DNA from: Nonomuraea aurantiaca
GTDB lineage: Bacteria; Actinomycetota; Actinomycetes; Streptosporangiales; Streptosporangiaceae
DNA: 47,233 bases
Direction of reading: 5' to 3'
NCBI RefSeq assembly: GCF_020215705.1
Contig: NZ_JAIWNB010000047.1
Span: forward strand, 1-47,233
Below, one piece after another: positions 22,824-31,228 of this stretch. Positions within the stretch are counted from its first letter, which is position 1. Every line of letters begins with the position of its first letter. Below the pieces are notes generated by a model. The model saw nothing but the letters and a program-made list of their open reading frames with translations. It was not told where the DNA came from and ran no database searches. The translations under genes and the position numbers were made by a program.

Positions 22824-25800
22824 ATGCCGTACCGCCGCAAGGTACTCATCGTTGGGCGCATGCGTCATCCACCACGTTTCGGCCGATTGGTTGTCATCCC
22901 GCTGGTCGTGCTCTGTCTCATCGCGCTCAACACGGCGATCGTCTCGGTGGCCCGTGCCGCTACGGACGTCACCATCACGCTGACCATCAACCACGTCCAG
23001 CAGCACGAGAACCCGGACGACGACGGCGGGGACGGCGATTACTTCCCCGAGATCCGCATCGGCGACGGACCGGGCGATCCCGTCCTGCGCAAGCCGTACG
23101 TACAGGACGACGTCTTCGACCCGAGCACCTTCCCCGACCCCTGGATCTTCACCAGGACGGTCTCCGTGCCCGATGACAAGTTCACCGTGCCGGTGCTCAT
23201 CAGGCTGTGGGACTACGACGACGGCACCAACTTCGGCGACGATCTCATGGACATCAGCCCCGGCAACCAGGACGACGAGCTGAACTTGGACTTCGACCTC
23301 GGCACACGCTCCTGGCGCGGCGTCGCCGACGGGATCACGCCGAGCCAGGGCCGGATCACCGGTGACGGTGACCCGAACTTCCCCGAGGTCAACGACGGCG
23401 TCGCGGCCACGATCGGCATCGACATCAAGGTGGATCCCGCCACCCTTCCCGACACCGACGAGGACGGCATCTACGACGTCGTCGAGCGGTTCGGCATCAG
23501 GGAGGCGGACAGCACGATGCGCTACGACCTGGCGGCGATGGGCATCAACCCCTGCCGCAAGAGCGTCATCGTGACCATCGACTACATGACCTCGCCCGCC
23601 GAGAACCACAAACCCAAATCCGCCGCGATCGCCGAGGTCAGGAACGCGTTCGCGAACGCGCCGGTCGATCCCGTACGGCCCTGCCGGTACGCGGGGATGC
23701 CCACCCCGGTCGGCGTGGACTTCATCTACATCGAGGGCAACCCGATCGCCGAACAGGCCACGATCGGGCTCGACAACGACTTCCGCAGGTTCCGGGCAGC
23801 CAATCTCAGCCCGCTGCTGCGTCCCTTCGCCCACTACGCGATCGCGGCTCACGACCAGCCCAACGCGGCCGGCGTGTCCGGGGTCTGCTGCGACGCCGAC
23901 AAGGACTTCCTGATCACGCTCGGCTCCTGGCGCACCCTGTGCGTCGCGCCCGGGACGAACGGCGTCATCGACACCAAGCTCGGCGGCGACGACGTGCTGC
24001 TCGGCACCAACGAGATCGACGTCGGCACCAATGGCGACTGTGAGAGCAAAGTCGACACGACCCTCGTCCCCCGCCCCGACGACGAGCAGGTCCTGCCTCC
24101 GGGCACCGGCCGGGACAACGCCCGGGTCGGCACGGTCCGCGACCAGTCGGGCACGATCATGCACGAACTGGGCCACGCCCTCGGACTCGCCCACGGCGGC
24201 AGCATCCGCACCAATCACAAGCCCAACTACCTCAGCGTCATGAACTACTCCTTCGACCCGGGCGGCATCCCGATCGCCCCCGGCCGCGACGCCGCCCGCC
24301 GCCTCGACTACTCGCGCGAGGACCTGCCCGACCTGGACAGGACCGCCCTCAACGAGTCGATGGGCATCCAGGACGGCACCGACCTCACCCGCTGGCTGGA
24401 CCCGATGCGCAACGAGAGGTTCGGGCCGGGGCGAGGGCCTCTGAACTGGAACGCGAACTTCGACACCGCCGGCCGGCCCATCATCGACCCGGCGACACCG
24501 CCCCTGGCCGTGGACGTCAACGCCGACGACGACGTCTGCGTGCTGGGCGGCACGAACGGCCTCAACAGCACCGTCGACCCGAACGACGTCCGGATGGGCG
24601 ACGACATCCTGGCGGGCGGGGACAACACCTGCCAGTCCACGCCCGGTGGCGGCGACAGCGGGCGGGAGACGGTCCTGACCGGGCACGACGACTGGGCCAG
24701 CCTGAAGTTCAAGGGCGCGGCCATCACCGGTTCGGGGCCGGAGATCTCGTTCCGGCAGGTGGTCAGCTCGGAGCTGGCGCGGCGTAACTTCTACGAGCCC
24801 GACGTCACGGTCGCCAAAACCGTCGACAAGGCGACCGCGCTACCCGGCGACACGCTCACCTACCAGGTGAAGACCAGCAACATCGGCAAGGGCCGCGCCG
24901 CCGCGGTAAGCCTCACCGACACCCTGCCCGACGGCACCGCGGTGAACCGGGCGCTGCCGGAACTGGCTGCGCAGGCCTCGCACACTGAGACCTTCACCTA
25001 CCTGGTGCCCTGCACCACGGCCGACGCGACCGACCTCACCAACCGCGCCACCGTCACGGCAAAGAACCTGGCCGAGGAGCCCGAGACCGACACCGCCAAC
25101 AACAGCGACTCCGCCGCCACCCGGATCAAGGCCCCGAAGCTGACGTTGACGGCCACCGCCACCCCGACGGCGAACGCGGCCGAGGCGGTGACCACCAAGC
25201 TCACCGCCGCCAACACCGGCAGCGCCACCGCCACCGGCGTTACCCTGCAGTACACGCTCCCCGAGGGCGTCTACTACAGCACCGCGCTCGACCAGGGCAC
25301 CGGGCCGCGCCCGGCGAACGTCAACGGCCGGATCCTGACCTGGAACCTGGGCACGGCGGACGCCGGCGCCGCCAAGAGCGTGGAGTTCACCACCCGCTCC
25401 AGCCTGCTCACCGAGGGCGGCACCCGGCTGACCGGCCAGGCCAAGGTCACCTACGGCAACGCCAACGGCTGCGCCTACGACCCGGTCTCGGCCTCCAGCA
25501 CCTCCACGGTCACCGAGGCGGCACCCAGCCGTAACCCGCAGATCTCCACCATCTGGGCGAGCCTCCCGGCGACGCGCACGGCCGAACTGCTGGCCAGGGT
25601 GCAGGCCACCGACACCCGCTTCGACACCTCCCCGGCCGACGGCCGACTGACCCAGCAGGAGGTCAACGACACCTTCCGGCTGCCGCTGCTACAGCCCAGA
25701 ACCCTCAAGGCCGAACTCCTGGCCACCTACCTCAACCTGGCCGACCGCCGGATCAACGCCGCGACGGCCGTCCACACCGTGACCATCGAGCGGCTGGGCC

Positions 25801-25934
25801 TGCGGACCGTGGGCGACGCCGCCCGCCACGCACAAGCCACACTGCCGCTGCCACCGCTGAGCAACGTGGTCGCCTTCACCGACACCACGCTGGCGCTTGT
25901 CGAGATCAACTCCGGCATCGCCGAACGCTACTGA
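22824..25934 (+). CDS. secreted metzincin-like metalloprotease with DUF11 repeats
   Basis: 1036 residues. The signal segment LVVIPLVVLCLIALNTAIV ends at a likely cleavage site after ARA45. An acidic N-terminal region carries Ca-binding-like loops (PDTDEDGIYDVVERFG, DYDDGTNFGDD). The zinc site is H447-E-L-G-H451-A-L-G-L-A-H457 with a Met-turn S-V-M473-N-Y, the metzincin layout. From about 655 to 900 two DUF11-type beta domains follow (VTVAKTVDKATALPGDTLTY and a later KAPKLTLTATATPT unit), then a C-terminal helical tail. It has no LPXTG motif or final membrane helix. ATG at 22860 is a possible alternative start. A strong terminator follows 5 bp after the stop. The substrate is unknown. Confidence 0.88.
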   Translation: MPYRRKVLIVGRMRHPPRFGRLVVIPLVVLCLIALNTAIVSVARAATDVTITLTINHVQQHENPDDDGGDGDYFPEIRIGDGPGDPVLRKPYVQDDVFDPSTFPDPWIFTRTVSVPDDKFTVPVLIRLWDYDDGTNFGDDLMDISPGNQDDELNLDFDLGTRSWRGVADGITPSQGRITGDGDPNFPEVNDGVAATIGIDIKVDPATLPDTDEDGIYDVVERFGIREADSTMRYDLAAMGINPCRKSVIVTIDYMTSPAENHKPKSAAIAEVRNAFANAPVDPVRPCRYAGMPTPVGVDFIYIEGNPIAEQATIGLDNDFRRFRAANLSPLLRPFAHYAIAAHDQPNAAGVSGVCCDADKDFLITLGSWRTLCVAPGTNGVIDTKLGGDDVLLGTNEIDVGTNGDCESKVDTTLVPRPDDEQVLPPGTGRDNARVGTVRDQSGTIMHELGHALGLAHGGSIRTNHKPNYLSVMNYSFDPGGIPIAPGRDAARRLDYSREDLPDLDRTALNESMGIQDGTDLTRWLDPMRNERFGPGRGPLNWNANFDTAGRPIIDPATPPLAVDVNADDDVCVLGGTNGLNSTVDPNDVRMGDDILAGGDNTCQSTPGGGDSGRETVLTGHDDWASLKFKGAAITGSGPEISFRQVVSSELARRNFYEPDVTVAKTVDKATALPGDTLTYQVKTSNIGKGRAAAVSLTDTLPDGTAVNRALPELAAQASHTETFTYLVPCTTADATDLTNRATVTAKNLAEEPETDTANNSDSAATRIKAPKLTLTATATPTANAAEAVTTKLTAANTGSATATGVTLQYTLPEGVYYSTALDQGTGPRPANVNGRILTWNLGTADAGAAKSVEFTTRSSLLTEGGTRLTGQAKVTYGNANGCAYDPVSASSTSTVTEAAPSRNPQISTIWASLPATRTAELLARVQATDTRFDTSPADGRLTQQEVNDTFRLPLLQPRTLKAELLATYLNLADRRINAATAVHTVTIERLGLRTVGDAARHAQATLPLPPLSNVVAFTDTTLALVEINSGIAERY

Positions 25935-25938
25935 TCCA

Positions 25939-25975
25939 CCGGCATGGCCCGGCCTGCGAGGCCGGGCCATGCCGG
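25939..25975. terminator. strong intrinsic-type hairpin
   Basis: 17-bp perfect arms (25939-25955, CCGGCATGGCCCGGCCT; 25959-25975) with loop GCG, just after the protease stop. It separates this gene from the convergent prephenate dehydratase and could serve both. No clear U-tract. Confidence 0.85.
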
Positions 25976-26107
25976 CTGGCTGGCCGTCCAAGGCCGCAAC
26001 AGCCTCCAGAGTGCCCTGGCGATCAACGCGGGTGTGGTATCTGGTGGTACTCGCCTGGTGGCAAGTATCGTGACCCAACAGTGGCGCCCTGGCGCCCGCC
26101 TCGAGAC

Positions 26108-26947
26108 TCAGTCGGCGCGGAACGGATCGGCCGAGTAGACCCCGAGGATCTTCACGTCCGTGGTGAAGAACGCCAGCTCCTCCAGCGCGTTCTTCAGGCC
26201 GGGATCCTCGGGGTGCCCGTCGACCTCGGCGAGGAACTGAGTGGCCGCGAAGTGGCCGCCCACCATGTAGCTCTCCAGCTTGGTCATGTTGATGCCGTTG
26301 GTCGCGAACCCGCCGAGCGCCTTGTAGAGCGCGGCCGGCAGGTTGCGGACGTTGAAGACGAACGAGGTGACCACCGGGCCCTCGCCGCGCGGTGCCTGCA
26401 CGAAGTCGGGGCTGAGCACCACGAACCGGGTGGTGTTGTGCTCCTCGTCCTCGACGTCGCGGGCGAGGATGCGCAGGCCGTAGATCTCCGCCGCGAGCGG
26501 CGGCGCGATCGCCGCCTGGGTCGGGTCGTCCGCCTCGGCCACCTCGCGCGCGGCGCCGGCGGTGTCACCGGCGATCATCGGCACCAGGTCGTGCTCGCGG
26601 ATGATCCGGCGGCACTGGCCGAGGGCATGCACGTGGCTGTGCACGGCCTTGATCGTGTCCAGGGTCGCGCCCGGCGGCGCCATCAGGTTGAACTGGATGC
26701 GCAGGAAGTGCTCGCCGATGATGTGCAGGCCCGAGGTCGGCAGGAAGTGGTGGATGTCGGCGACCCGACCGGCGATCGAGTTGTCGATCGGGATCATCGC
26801 CAGCTCGGCCTCGCCGTTCTCCACCACCGCGAACACATCCTCGAAGGACGCGCACGGGACCGTATGCCAGTCGGGGTAGTGCTGCTTGCACACCAAGTGG
26901 GAGTTCGAGCCGGGCTCGCCCTGGTAGGCGATACGTCGTGCGGTCAC
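26108..26947 (-). CDS. pheA: prephenate dehydratase
   Basis: 279 residues from a GTG (VTARRIAYQGEPGSNSHL). It converts prephenate to phenylpyruvate in phenylalanine synthesis. The PDT domain holds EDVFAVVENGEAELAMIPIDNS and the catalytic TRF motif in HNTTRFVVLS. A C-terminal ACT domain follows (VVTSFVFNVRNLPAALYKAL), where the usual ESRP effector motif reads TKLESYMVGG. That variant is known to me from proteobacterial-type enzymes, so the gene may be an old transfer or a second type beside a resident pheA. A perfect 10-bp hairpin lies in its leader (26961-26984). Confidence 0.9.
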   Translation of the reverse strand: MTARRIAYQGEPGSNSHLVCKQHYPDWHTVPCASFEDVFAVVENGEAELAMIPIDNSIAGRVADIHHFLPTSGLHIIGEHFLRIQFNLMAPPGATLDTIKAVHSHVHALGQCRRIIREHDLVPMIAGDTAGAAREVAEADDPTQAAIAPPLAAEIYGLRILARDVEDEEHNTTRFVVLSPDFVQAPRGEGPVVTSFVFNVRNLPAALYKALGGFATNGINMTKLESYMVGGHFAATQFLAEVDGHPEDPGLKNALEELAFFTTDVKILGVYSADPFRAD

Positions 26948-26960
26948 CCCAGCAGTTTCC

Positions 26961-26984
26961 CATGCAGCCGGGCGCGGCTGCATG
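26961..26984 (-). promoter_or_regulatory. leader hairpin before prephenate dehydratase
   Basis: CATGCAGCCG and CGGCTGCATG form a perfect 10-bp stem with a 4-base loop, 13 bases upstream of the GTG start. It lies where a ribosome site is expected, and none is visible otherwise, so it may modulate translation. I found no Phe-rich leader peptide. Confidence 0.5.
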
Positions 26985-27431
26985 GCCTCCCCCCGGGGTC
27001 GATACTGGTGGAACAGTTGTTGGCGATGAGAGAATCGTGTTTCTCGTTGTGGCGCTGAGCTGGTTGAATGCGAAAGGCCCAGGCGGTCATAGACCCACTG
27101 ACGCGAGGACACCATCCGGGAAACACCGCCCCGACGCTCCGCATAGCCTTCCGCGACCTGTGATGTAGCGGCTCACCGCCAATGGCTGTTCCGCCGTATT
27201 CGAGAAGCCTCTCACCGACCGCTCGTACACCTCGACCGTCGGCAGCGCGGCGCACCGGGCGCCGGCCCGCACCTGAGGCCGCCCCGGGCCGCGCCGCACC
27301 AGATGGCGGGACGGCGGCGCCCGCGTACCCGCAGGGAACCTGTGGCCGGACCCCTCATGGCCACCGGCCGCTCACTTCGACAAATCATGAAATGGAGCAA
27401 AGAGGCGAGTCTCCCCGTTGTGGTGCGGCGA
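26985..27431. other. 447-bp region without a supportable gene
   Basis: Frames are short and Arg/Pro-rich. At 27171-27190, on the minus strand, AACAGCCATTGGCGGTGAGC resembles the core of the 44-bp Tn3-type repeats (ACAGCC.TTGGCG.TGAG), but the outer GGGG part is missing, so it may be a worn element end. Confidence 0.4.
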
Positions 27432-27821
27432 ATGAACGCTGATCAGTTGCATGAATACGCGAACCAGTTGCGTGACAATTTCTTGCGACTGCAGGATAAA
27501 TCCCGGGAACTGCACCCAACGTTCCCGAGCCCTGCAGGTCACCCACACCTCACCCGACGGTCTTGTCACCGTCTCCGTGGGCGCCCGTGGTGACCTGATC
27601 CGGCTCCAGCTCGACCCCCGGGTCTCTCCCGCCTGCGCGACAGCGGCAAGCTGGCCGACATCATTACCGCCACCGCACACCAGGCGGCGGCGATGGCCCA
27701 GAACGAGATCGTGCGGATGTTCGAACCCCTCATCCCGCCCGAGCAGATGCGGGCCCACCTGAAGGGCGACCTTGACAGCGTGCTGGGGCACGTGGACGAC
27801 CAGCTGCGCGAGATCGGCTAG
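27432..27821 (+). pseudogene. YbaB/EbfC-like protein, frameshifted
   Basis: The start MNADQLHEYANQLRDNFLRL, then in another frame ALQVTHTSPDGLVTVSVGARG, then back in the first frame RLRDSGKLADIITATAHQAAA and PPEQMRAHLKGDLDSVLGH, together make a YbaB/EbfC-type nucleoid-associated protein of the kind found beside actinomycete WXG100 genes. Two shifts, near 27515 and 27625, break it; they cancel in frame, so sequencing errors are possible. The stop is 3 bases from the next ATG. Confidence 0.7.
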
Positions 27822-27824
27822 CGG

Positions 27825-28142
27825 ATGGCCGAGCACATATGGATGGAACGTTCTGAGGTCGAGGCCGGATTGAAGGGGTGGCAAGTCCACACCGCCGTAC
27901 TCGGTGACGCCCTGCGCGAGGCCACCGCCCGCATCGAGCGGCTGAACGCCGCCGCCCCCTGGGGTGGCGGCTCGGCCGGGCAGGAGTTCTACCGGGCCTA
28001 CTCGGCCGGAGGCGGGCCAGACACGCTCATCGCCTGGGCCAGGCAGCTCACGAGGACCCACGAGGCCGCCGGCGACGGCGTACGACAGACAGTGGAGACC
28101 ACGAGCCAGGCTGCCTCCGTGCCGAAGAGTGACCAGGTGTGA
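27825..28142 (+). CDS. WXG100-like ESX protein
   Basis: 105 residues, MAEHIWMERSEVEAGLKGW. The small, helical, Ala-rich protein with a WGGG turn (APWGGGSAGQEFYRAY) between two helices and no Cys fits WXG100-like type VII secretion substrates or their partners. It starts 3 bases after the YbaB-like stop, and its own stop overlaps the next gene's GTG (GTGA), so the three form an operon. The exact WXG motif is degenerate. Confidence 0.7.
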   Translation: MAEHIWMERSEVEAGLKGWQVHTAVLGDALREATARIERLNAAAPWGGGSAGQEFYRAYSAGGGPDTLIAWARQLTRTHEAAGDGVRQTVETTSQAASVPKSDQV

Positions 28143-28801
28143 GCATCCATTCGGGGGCGGAGCACAACCGCAGCACACCGGTCACCAGACCGCCGGGCGG
28201 CGACGACGACACGATCAGCAGCAGCGGCTACGCGAGCGACATCACGCCGGCCTGGGGGGAAGGCGCGCCCGAGTGGGTAGACGTCCTGATCTCGATGGTG
28301 GCGGCCGGGCAAATGTGGCCCGAGGGCAGCGAGAAGGGCCTGGCGGAACTCGCCGTGGCCTTCGACGACATGGCGCGAGCGGCGCTGACCGGCCAGGACG
28401 TGAGCGGGTCGTCGCAGGCCGGGATACTGGACGGGTGGTCGGGCGCGTCCGCCGACGCCTTCCGCGGGCACACCGACAGGCTCGCCTCAGGGCAGACAGG
28501 GCTGGCAGGGCTGGCACAAGCCGCAAGGGCGTACGCGCTGCAGCAGGACTCCTACGCGCGCGCCACGCAGTACAGCAAGCTGTCCATCAACGTCGGCTAC
28601 TGGATCACGGTCAGCGCGGCCGCCGTCGGGCTCATGTCGAGCTTCCTCACCGGGGGCGCGACCACGCCGCTGCTCGCCGCGTACACGCGAGGAGGTGTAC
28701 GCCCGCAGGCGCGGCCCCGCAGACGACCCGGAAGCCGATCCCGACCTGTGGGCACTGCGGGCCATGGACAAGCGGATGAGCGAATCCCGCTATCGGGATG
28801 A
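28139..28801 (+). pseudogene. WXG100-domain effector N-terminus, truncated
   Basis: Begins with GTG (SIHSGAEHNRSTPVTR). About residues 35-185 form a WXG100-like helical domain (LDGWSGASADAFRGHTDRL contains the WSG turn) followed by a hydrophobic segment (INVGYWITVSAAAVGLMSSFL). Effectors of this kind normally continue into a toxin. Here, after TTPLLAAYTR (about 28690), the frame turns into Arg/Pro-rich non-homologous sequence and stops, while the neighbouring frame opens EEVYARRRGPADD. The simplest reading is a deletion that removed the middle of a polymorphic toxin. Confidence 0.7.
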
Positions 28802-29402
28802 GGACGCCGAACGCCAAGCCGGCAAGATCCTTCAGCGCATCGCGAACACCTGGGGCCGCGATGGTGCCCAGTGGCTGCTGGACAGGTTCCAGGCGCGTTC
28901 CCCGTACGTACGCGACGGCATCGCCTGGGCAGCCCGCCAGAACGGCGTCGGGGAGCCGGCCGGTGACCGGCAGACATCCCGGCCCCCGAGCCAGGCCGGC
29001 CAGGCACAGGAGGCCGCCTACCAGGCCGAGAGCCTCTACGACTCCCAGGCCGACCGGAGCCACTGGAGGGAGGTCATGCGGGAGGCCGACCATCTCGCCC
29101 ATGAGTACACCGCCGCCGACCGCAACCAGGACGCCGACGCGTTCCAGGACGCCATCGACAACGCCCAGGCGTTCGTCCGCCGTCATGGCCTGGCCGACGC
29201 GGACCGGACGCCTTGGTACAAGTTCAAGGGCGCGGCGCAGATGGACGACTGGATGACCTTCCGCGAGACAGGACACCAGCACCGGCATCGGATTCATGAG
29301 CGAGATCCTGCTGTACGACTTCGACCTCGAGCCAGACGACCTGGATGGCACAGGATCCACCGGCCAGAGCGGGACAAAGGGGTACGAGCCCCCCATTCTT
29401 GA
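28695..29402 (+). CDS. polar helical protein, possible effector remnant
   Basis: The open frame opens at a GTG within EEVYARRRGPADDPEADPDLW and holds KRMSESRYRDEDAERQAGKI, then RDGAQWLLDRFQARSPYVRD and WREVMREADHLAHEY. It is charged and helical. The meaningful part probably ends near 29295, where the next ATG lies; the last 35 codons look non-coding. I do not recognise a family. Its place between a WXG100 effector start and an immunity gene suggests it was the interior of the same effector. Confidence 0.5.
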   Translation: MYARRRGPADDPEADPDLWALRAMDKRMSESRYRDEDAERQAGKILQRIANTWGRDGAQWLLDRFQARSPYVRDGIAWAARQNGVGEPAGDRQTSRPPSQAGQAQEAAYQAESLYDSQADRSHWREVMREADHLAHEYTAADRNQDADAFQDAIDNAQAFVRRHGLADADRTPWYKFKGAAQMDDWMTFRETGHQHRHRIHERDPAVRLRPRARRPGWHRIHRPERDKGVRAPHS

Positions 29403-29724
29403 CCACGACGACTTCGGCAAGGTCAACGTCGAGCGCCGGGTCAAGGTGCCCCTCGCCGGACTGCGCCCGCAACAGGTCGAGGACTACCCCAACGCCTCCA
29501 ACCCCCTCAGCGAGGAGCACAAGGAGGCCATGCGGCAGGCGTATGAGGAACTGCGGAAGTTCATCGAGAACCTCGGCGCCAGGCAGGTCAGGTTCGGAGA
29601 CCTGCTCGCCATCATCAACAAGGTCAACCCCACCGGGCACAACAGGACCGGCACCCCATGGAAGGCCGATACCGCGAGTACGACTTCTTTCAGACCCGCT
29701 GAGAAAGGACGGACCGCAACATGA
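29296..29724 (+). CDS. possible toxin C-terminal region
   Basis: 142 residues starting MSEILLYDFDLEPDDLDG. The middle RRVKVPLAGLRPQQVEDYPN and NPLSEEHKEAMRQAYEEL is followed by RQVRFGDLLAIINKVNPTGH. Near 29655 the alternative frame reads MEGRYREYDFFQTR and stops, which looks more natural than the Thr/Ser-rich end of the open frame, so a late frameshift is likely. The stop overlaps the ATG of the Imm35-like gene (ATGA), the usual order of toxin then immunity. The activity is not recognisable. Confidence 0.5.
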   Translation: MSEILLYDFDLEPDDLDGTGSTGQSGTKGYEPPILDHDDFGKVNVERRVKVPLAGLRPQQVEDYPNASNPLSEEHKEAMRQAYEELRKFIENLGARQVRFGDLLAIINKVNPTGHNRTGTPWKADTASTTSFRPAEKGRTAT

Positions 29725-30005
29725 TCGGCAAGGAGGAGGCCGAGCAGCTCGTGCGCGCGTTCATCAAGGAGGAACTGAGCGCCGTAGGGGAAAGCCTGGT
29801 CGTGCACGACGCGGAGACGGTGGAACGGCCGTACGGGTGGTTCTTCACGATCACCACGGCTGAGTTCGTCGAGACGGGCGACCCCGGCACCGCGTACGCC
29901 GGGCTGGGGCCGGTACTCGTGCGGCGGGCCGACAGCGGGCTGATGGAGTTCGACTCCATGTACACCGGCGAGGCGGCGGCGGAAGCTTACGAGGCGGGGC
30001 TGTGA
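29721..30005 (+). CDS. Imm35-like immunity protein
   Basis: 94 residues, MIGKEEAEQLVRAFIKEELS. The body RPYGWFFTITTAEFVETGDP, then GLGPVLVRRADSGLMEFDS, matches the small Imm35 immunity fold (aromatic GWFF block followed by a GP-x-LV-x-R turn). It follows a possible toxin gene with an ATGA overlap and overlaps the next GTG, as immunity genes of polymorphic toxins often do. Neutralises a cognate toxin in the cytoplasm (family role). Confidence 0.7.
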   Translation: MIGKEEAEQLVRAFIKEELSAVGESLVVHDAETVERPYGWFFTITTAEFVETGDPGTAYAGLGPVLVRRADSGLMEFDSMYTGEAAAEAYEAGL

Positions 30006-30241
30006 CGCGGCGGCGGCCTGGGATCCGCGACGCGTGCGCCAGGCTCCGGCAACGGGTGGATCCGCAGGCGCCCGGCCGCTACACCCCCTTCTGCGAGGCC
30101 TTCCCCGACGGCATCCCGGCGCAGATCTATGGGGGTGGCTTCGACCACCGGCACGAATACCCCGGAGACCGCGGCATCCACTTCACGCCGCGGCCTGGAG
30201 CCGAGGGGGCGCTACGAGCGTTCGAGCTGCGCTCGCCGTAG
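30002..30241 (+). CDS. small hypothetical protein after the immunity gene
   Basis: 79 residues starting at GTG that overlaps the Imm35 stop (GTGA). RYTPFCEAFPDGIPAQIYGG and HEYPGDRGIHFTPRPG are compact and Pro/Gly-rich. Tight coupling implies a functional link, perhaps a second immunity protein or an old toxin piece. I do not recognise it. Confidence 0.45.
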   Translation: MTRRRPGIRDACARLRQRVDPQAPGRYTPFCEAFPDGIPAQIYGGGFDHRHEYPGDRGIHFTPRPGAEGALRAFELRSP

Positions 30242-30304
30242 GGTGAAGCTGCTGAGGAGGCCTTCCAGCGGGTTTGGACGCCCCCCGGGCCTTCCCGGAC
30301 ACCG

Positions 30305-30490
30305 TCGGGGCGGCTGCAGTTCCACATGTTCGGCGCGTTCGACGAGTTCCTCCGCGAGCTCATCGTGGAGGGCACCCTTGAAAGGCTGGCTTCGGCCCGG
30401 GCACGCGGCCGCGTCGGCGGACGTCCCCCCGCCCTGGATGAGCACGGCTCCGGCCCCCATCTCCGGGAAGGAGAGGCGGAGCGCCGCTGG
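30305..30490 (+). pseudogene. serine recombinase (resolvase) C-terminal-core remnant
   Basis: The stretch RLQFHMFGAFDEFLRELIVE, then LASARARGRVGGRPPALDE, is the E-helix and linker of resolvase/invertase family serine recombinases (usually FHVFAALAEFERELI...ARARGRKGGRPP). The catalytic Ser domain and the helix-turn-helix are missing. It is probably the resolvase of one of the surrounding Tn3 elements. Confidence 0.75.
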
Positions 30491-30524
30491 CCTCAGCGCT
30501 GGCCTGGGTCGGTGACCGATCGGC

Positions 30525-31096
30525 TCAGCGGCGGATGCGGTAGCGGATGTGGGTGGCCTCCGGTGTGTCGATCACCTGAACGATCTCCAGTTCGATCTCC
30601 GACGGCAAGACGTCGAACAGCCGGCGGCCGGCGCCCAGCAGCACCGGGATGTGATGGATCTGCACCTCATCCAGTACCCCGGCCTCGAGTGCCTGTTGCA
30701 CCGTGTAGGCGCCGCCACCTGGACGTCCCGGCCCCCGGCGGCGGCCTTCGCCTGCGCCATCGCGCTTTCGATCCCGTCGTTCACATATGTCACCAGCGGA
30801 TGACCCCAACGGGCGGCCGGGCTGGGCGGCCGGTGACTGGGGACGAAGATCGGGAGACCGTCGTGATCGCCTCCCCAGTGATCCATGAGTTCGGCGGTCC
30901 GCCGCCCTGCGAGGACCGCACCGGCCGCCTTCCATTCGCCTTGGAACTGCTGGATCGGCCCGGACGACGGACCGGTCTGCGGGCCCGCGTCAGCCCACTT
31001 GTGCAGCCGCTCGCCATCGTCGCCACCGAGATAGTCGTTGGGATCGGCGACGTACCCGTCGAGCGACATTGACATGTCGAGCACTGATTTGGACAT
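30525..31096 (-). pseudogene. dihydrofolate-reductase-like (RibD C-terminal) protein, frameshifted
   Basis: Starts MSKSVLDMSMSLDGYVADPN with AAGGAG six bases before the ATG; this is the start of the DHFR-like/RibD C-terminal reductase fold. The frame continues through AGAVLAGRRTAELMDHWGGD and HPLVTYVNDGIESAMAQAKA, then shifts near 30718 so that GGGAYTVQQALEAGVLDEVQ, then HIPVLLGAGRRLF lie in another frame. It needs one frameshift to be whole (about 190 residues). It is divergent from a TetR gene with a dyad between, so that regulator probably controlled it. Confidence 0.8.
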
Positions 31097-31183
31097 AGTC
31101 CGCTCCTTGTCTGCGACGGTGCAACTCCTCCGCCACGCCGCCTGCTCCCGAGTTCGGCGACTAACTGTGTCTCCATGACACTG

Positions 31184-31198
31184 TGTATCGTAGATACA
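31184..31198. promoter_or_regulatory. candidate TetR operator
   Basis: TGTATC-GTA-GATACA, a perfect dyad, sits in the 132-bp gap between the DHFR-like gene and the divergent TetR, 30 bp before the TetR start. A second weaker TGTC/GACA dyad lies just to its left. Confidence 0.6.
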
Positions 31199-31228
31199 GT
31201 TTTTAGGGCGGGCAAGTGGGAGGCTGCG

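Noticed and set aside
22818..24686. 622-residue open frame on the minus strand opposite the metalloprotease
   Set aside because: It mirrors the GC-biased third positions of the real gene, is rich in Val/Gly/Asp repeats and has no motif or ribosome site.
27000..27060. Phenylalanine attenuator with leader peptide before pheA
   Set aside because: Small hairpins exist, but no short reading frame with clustered Phe codons could be found.
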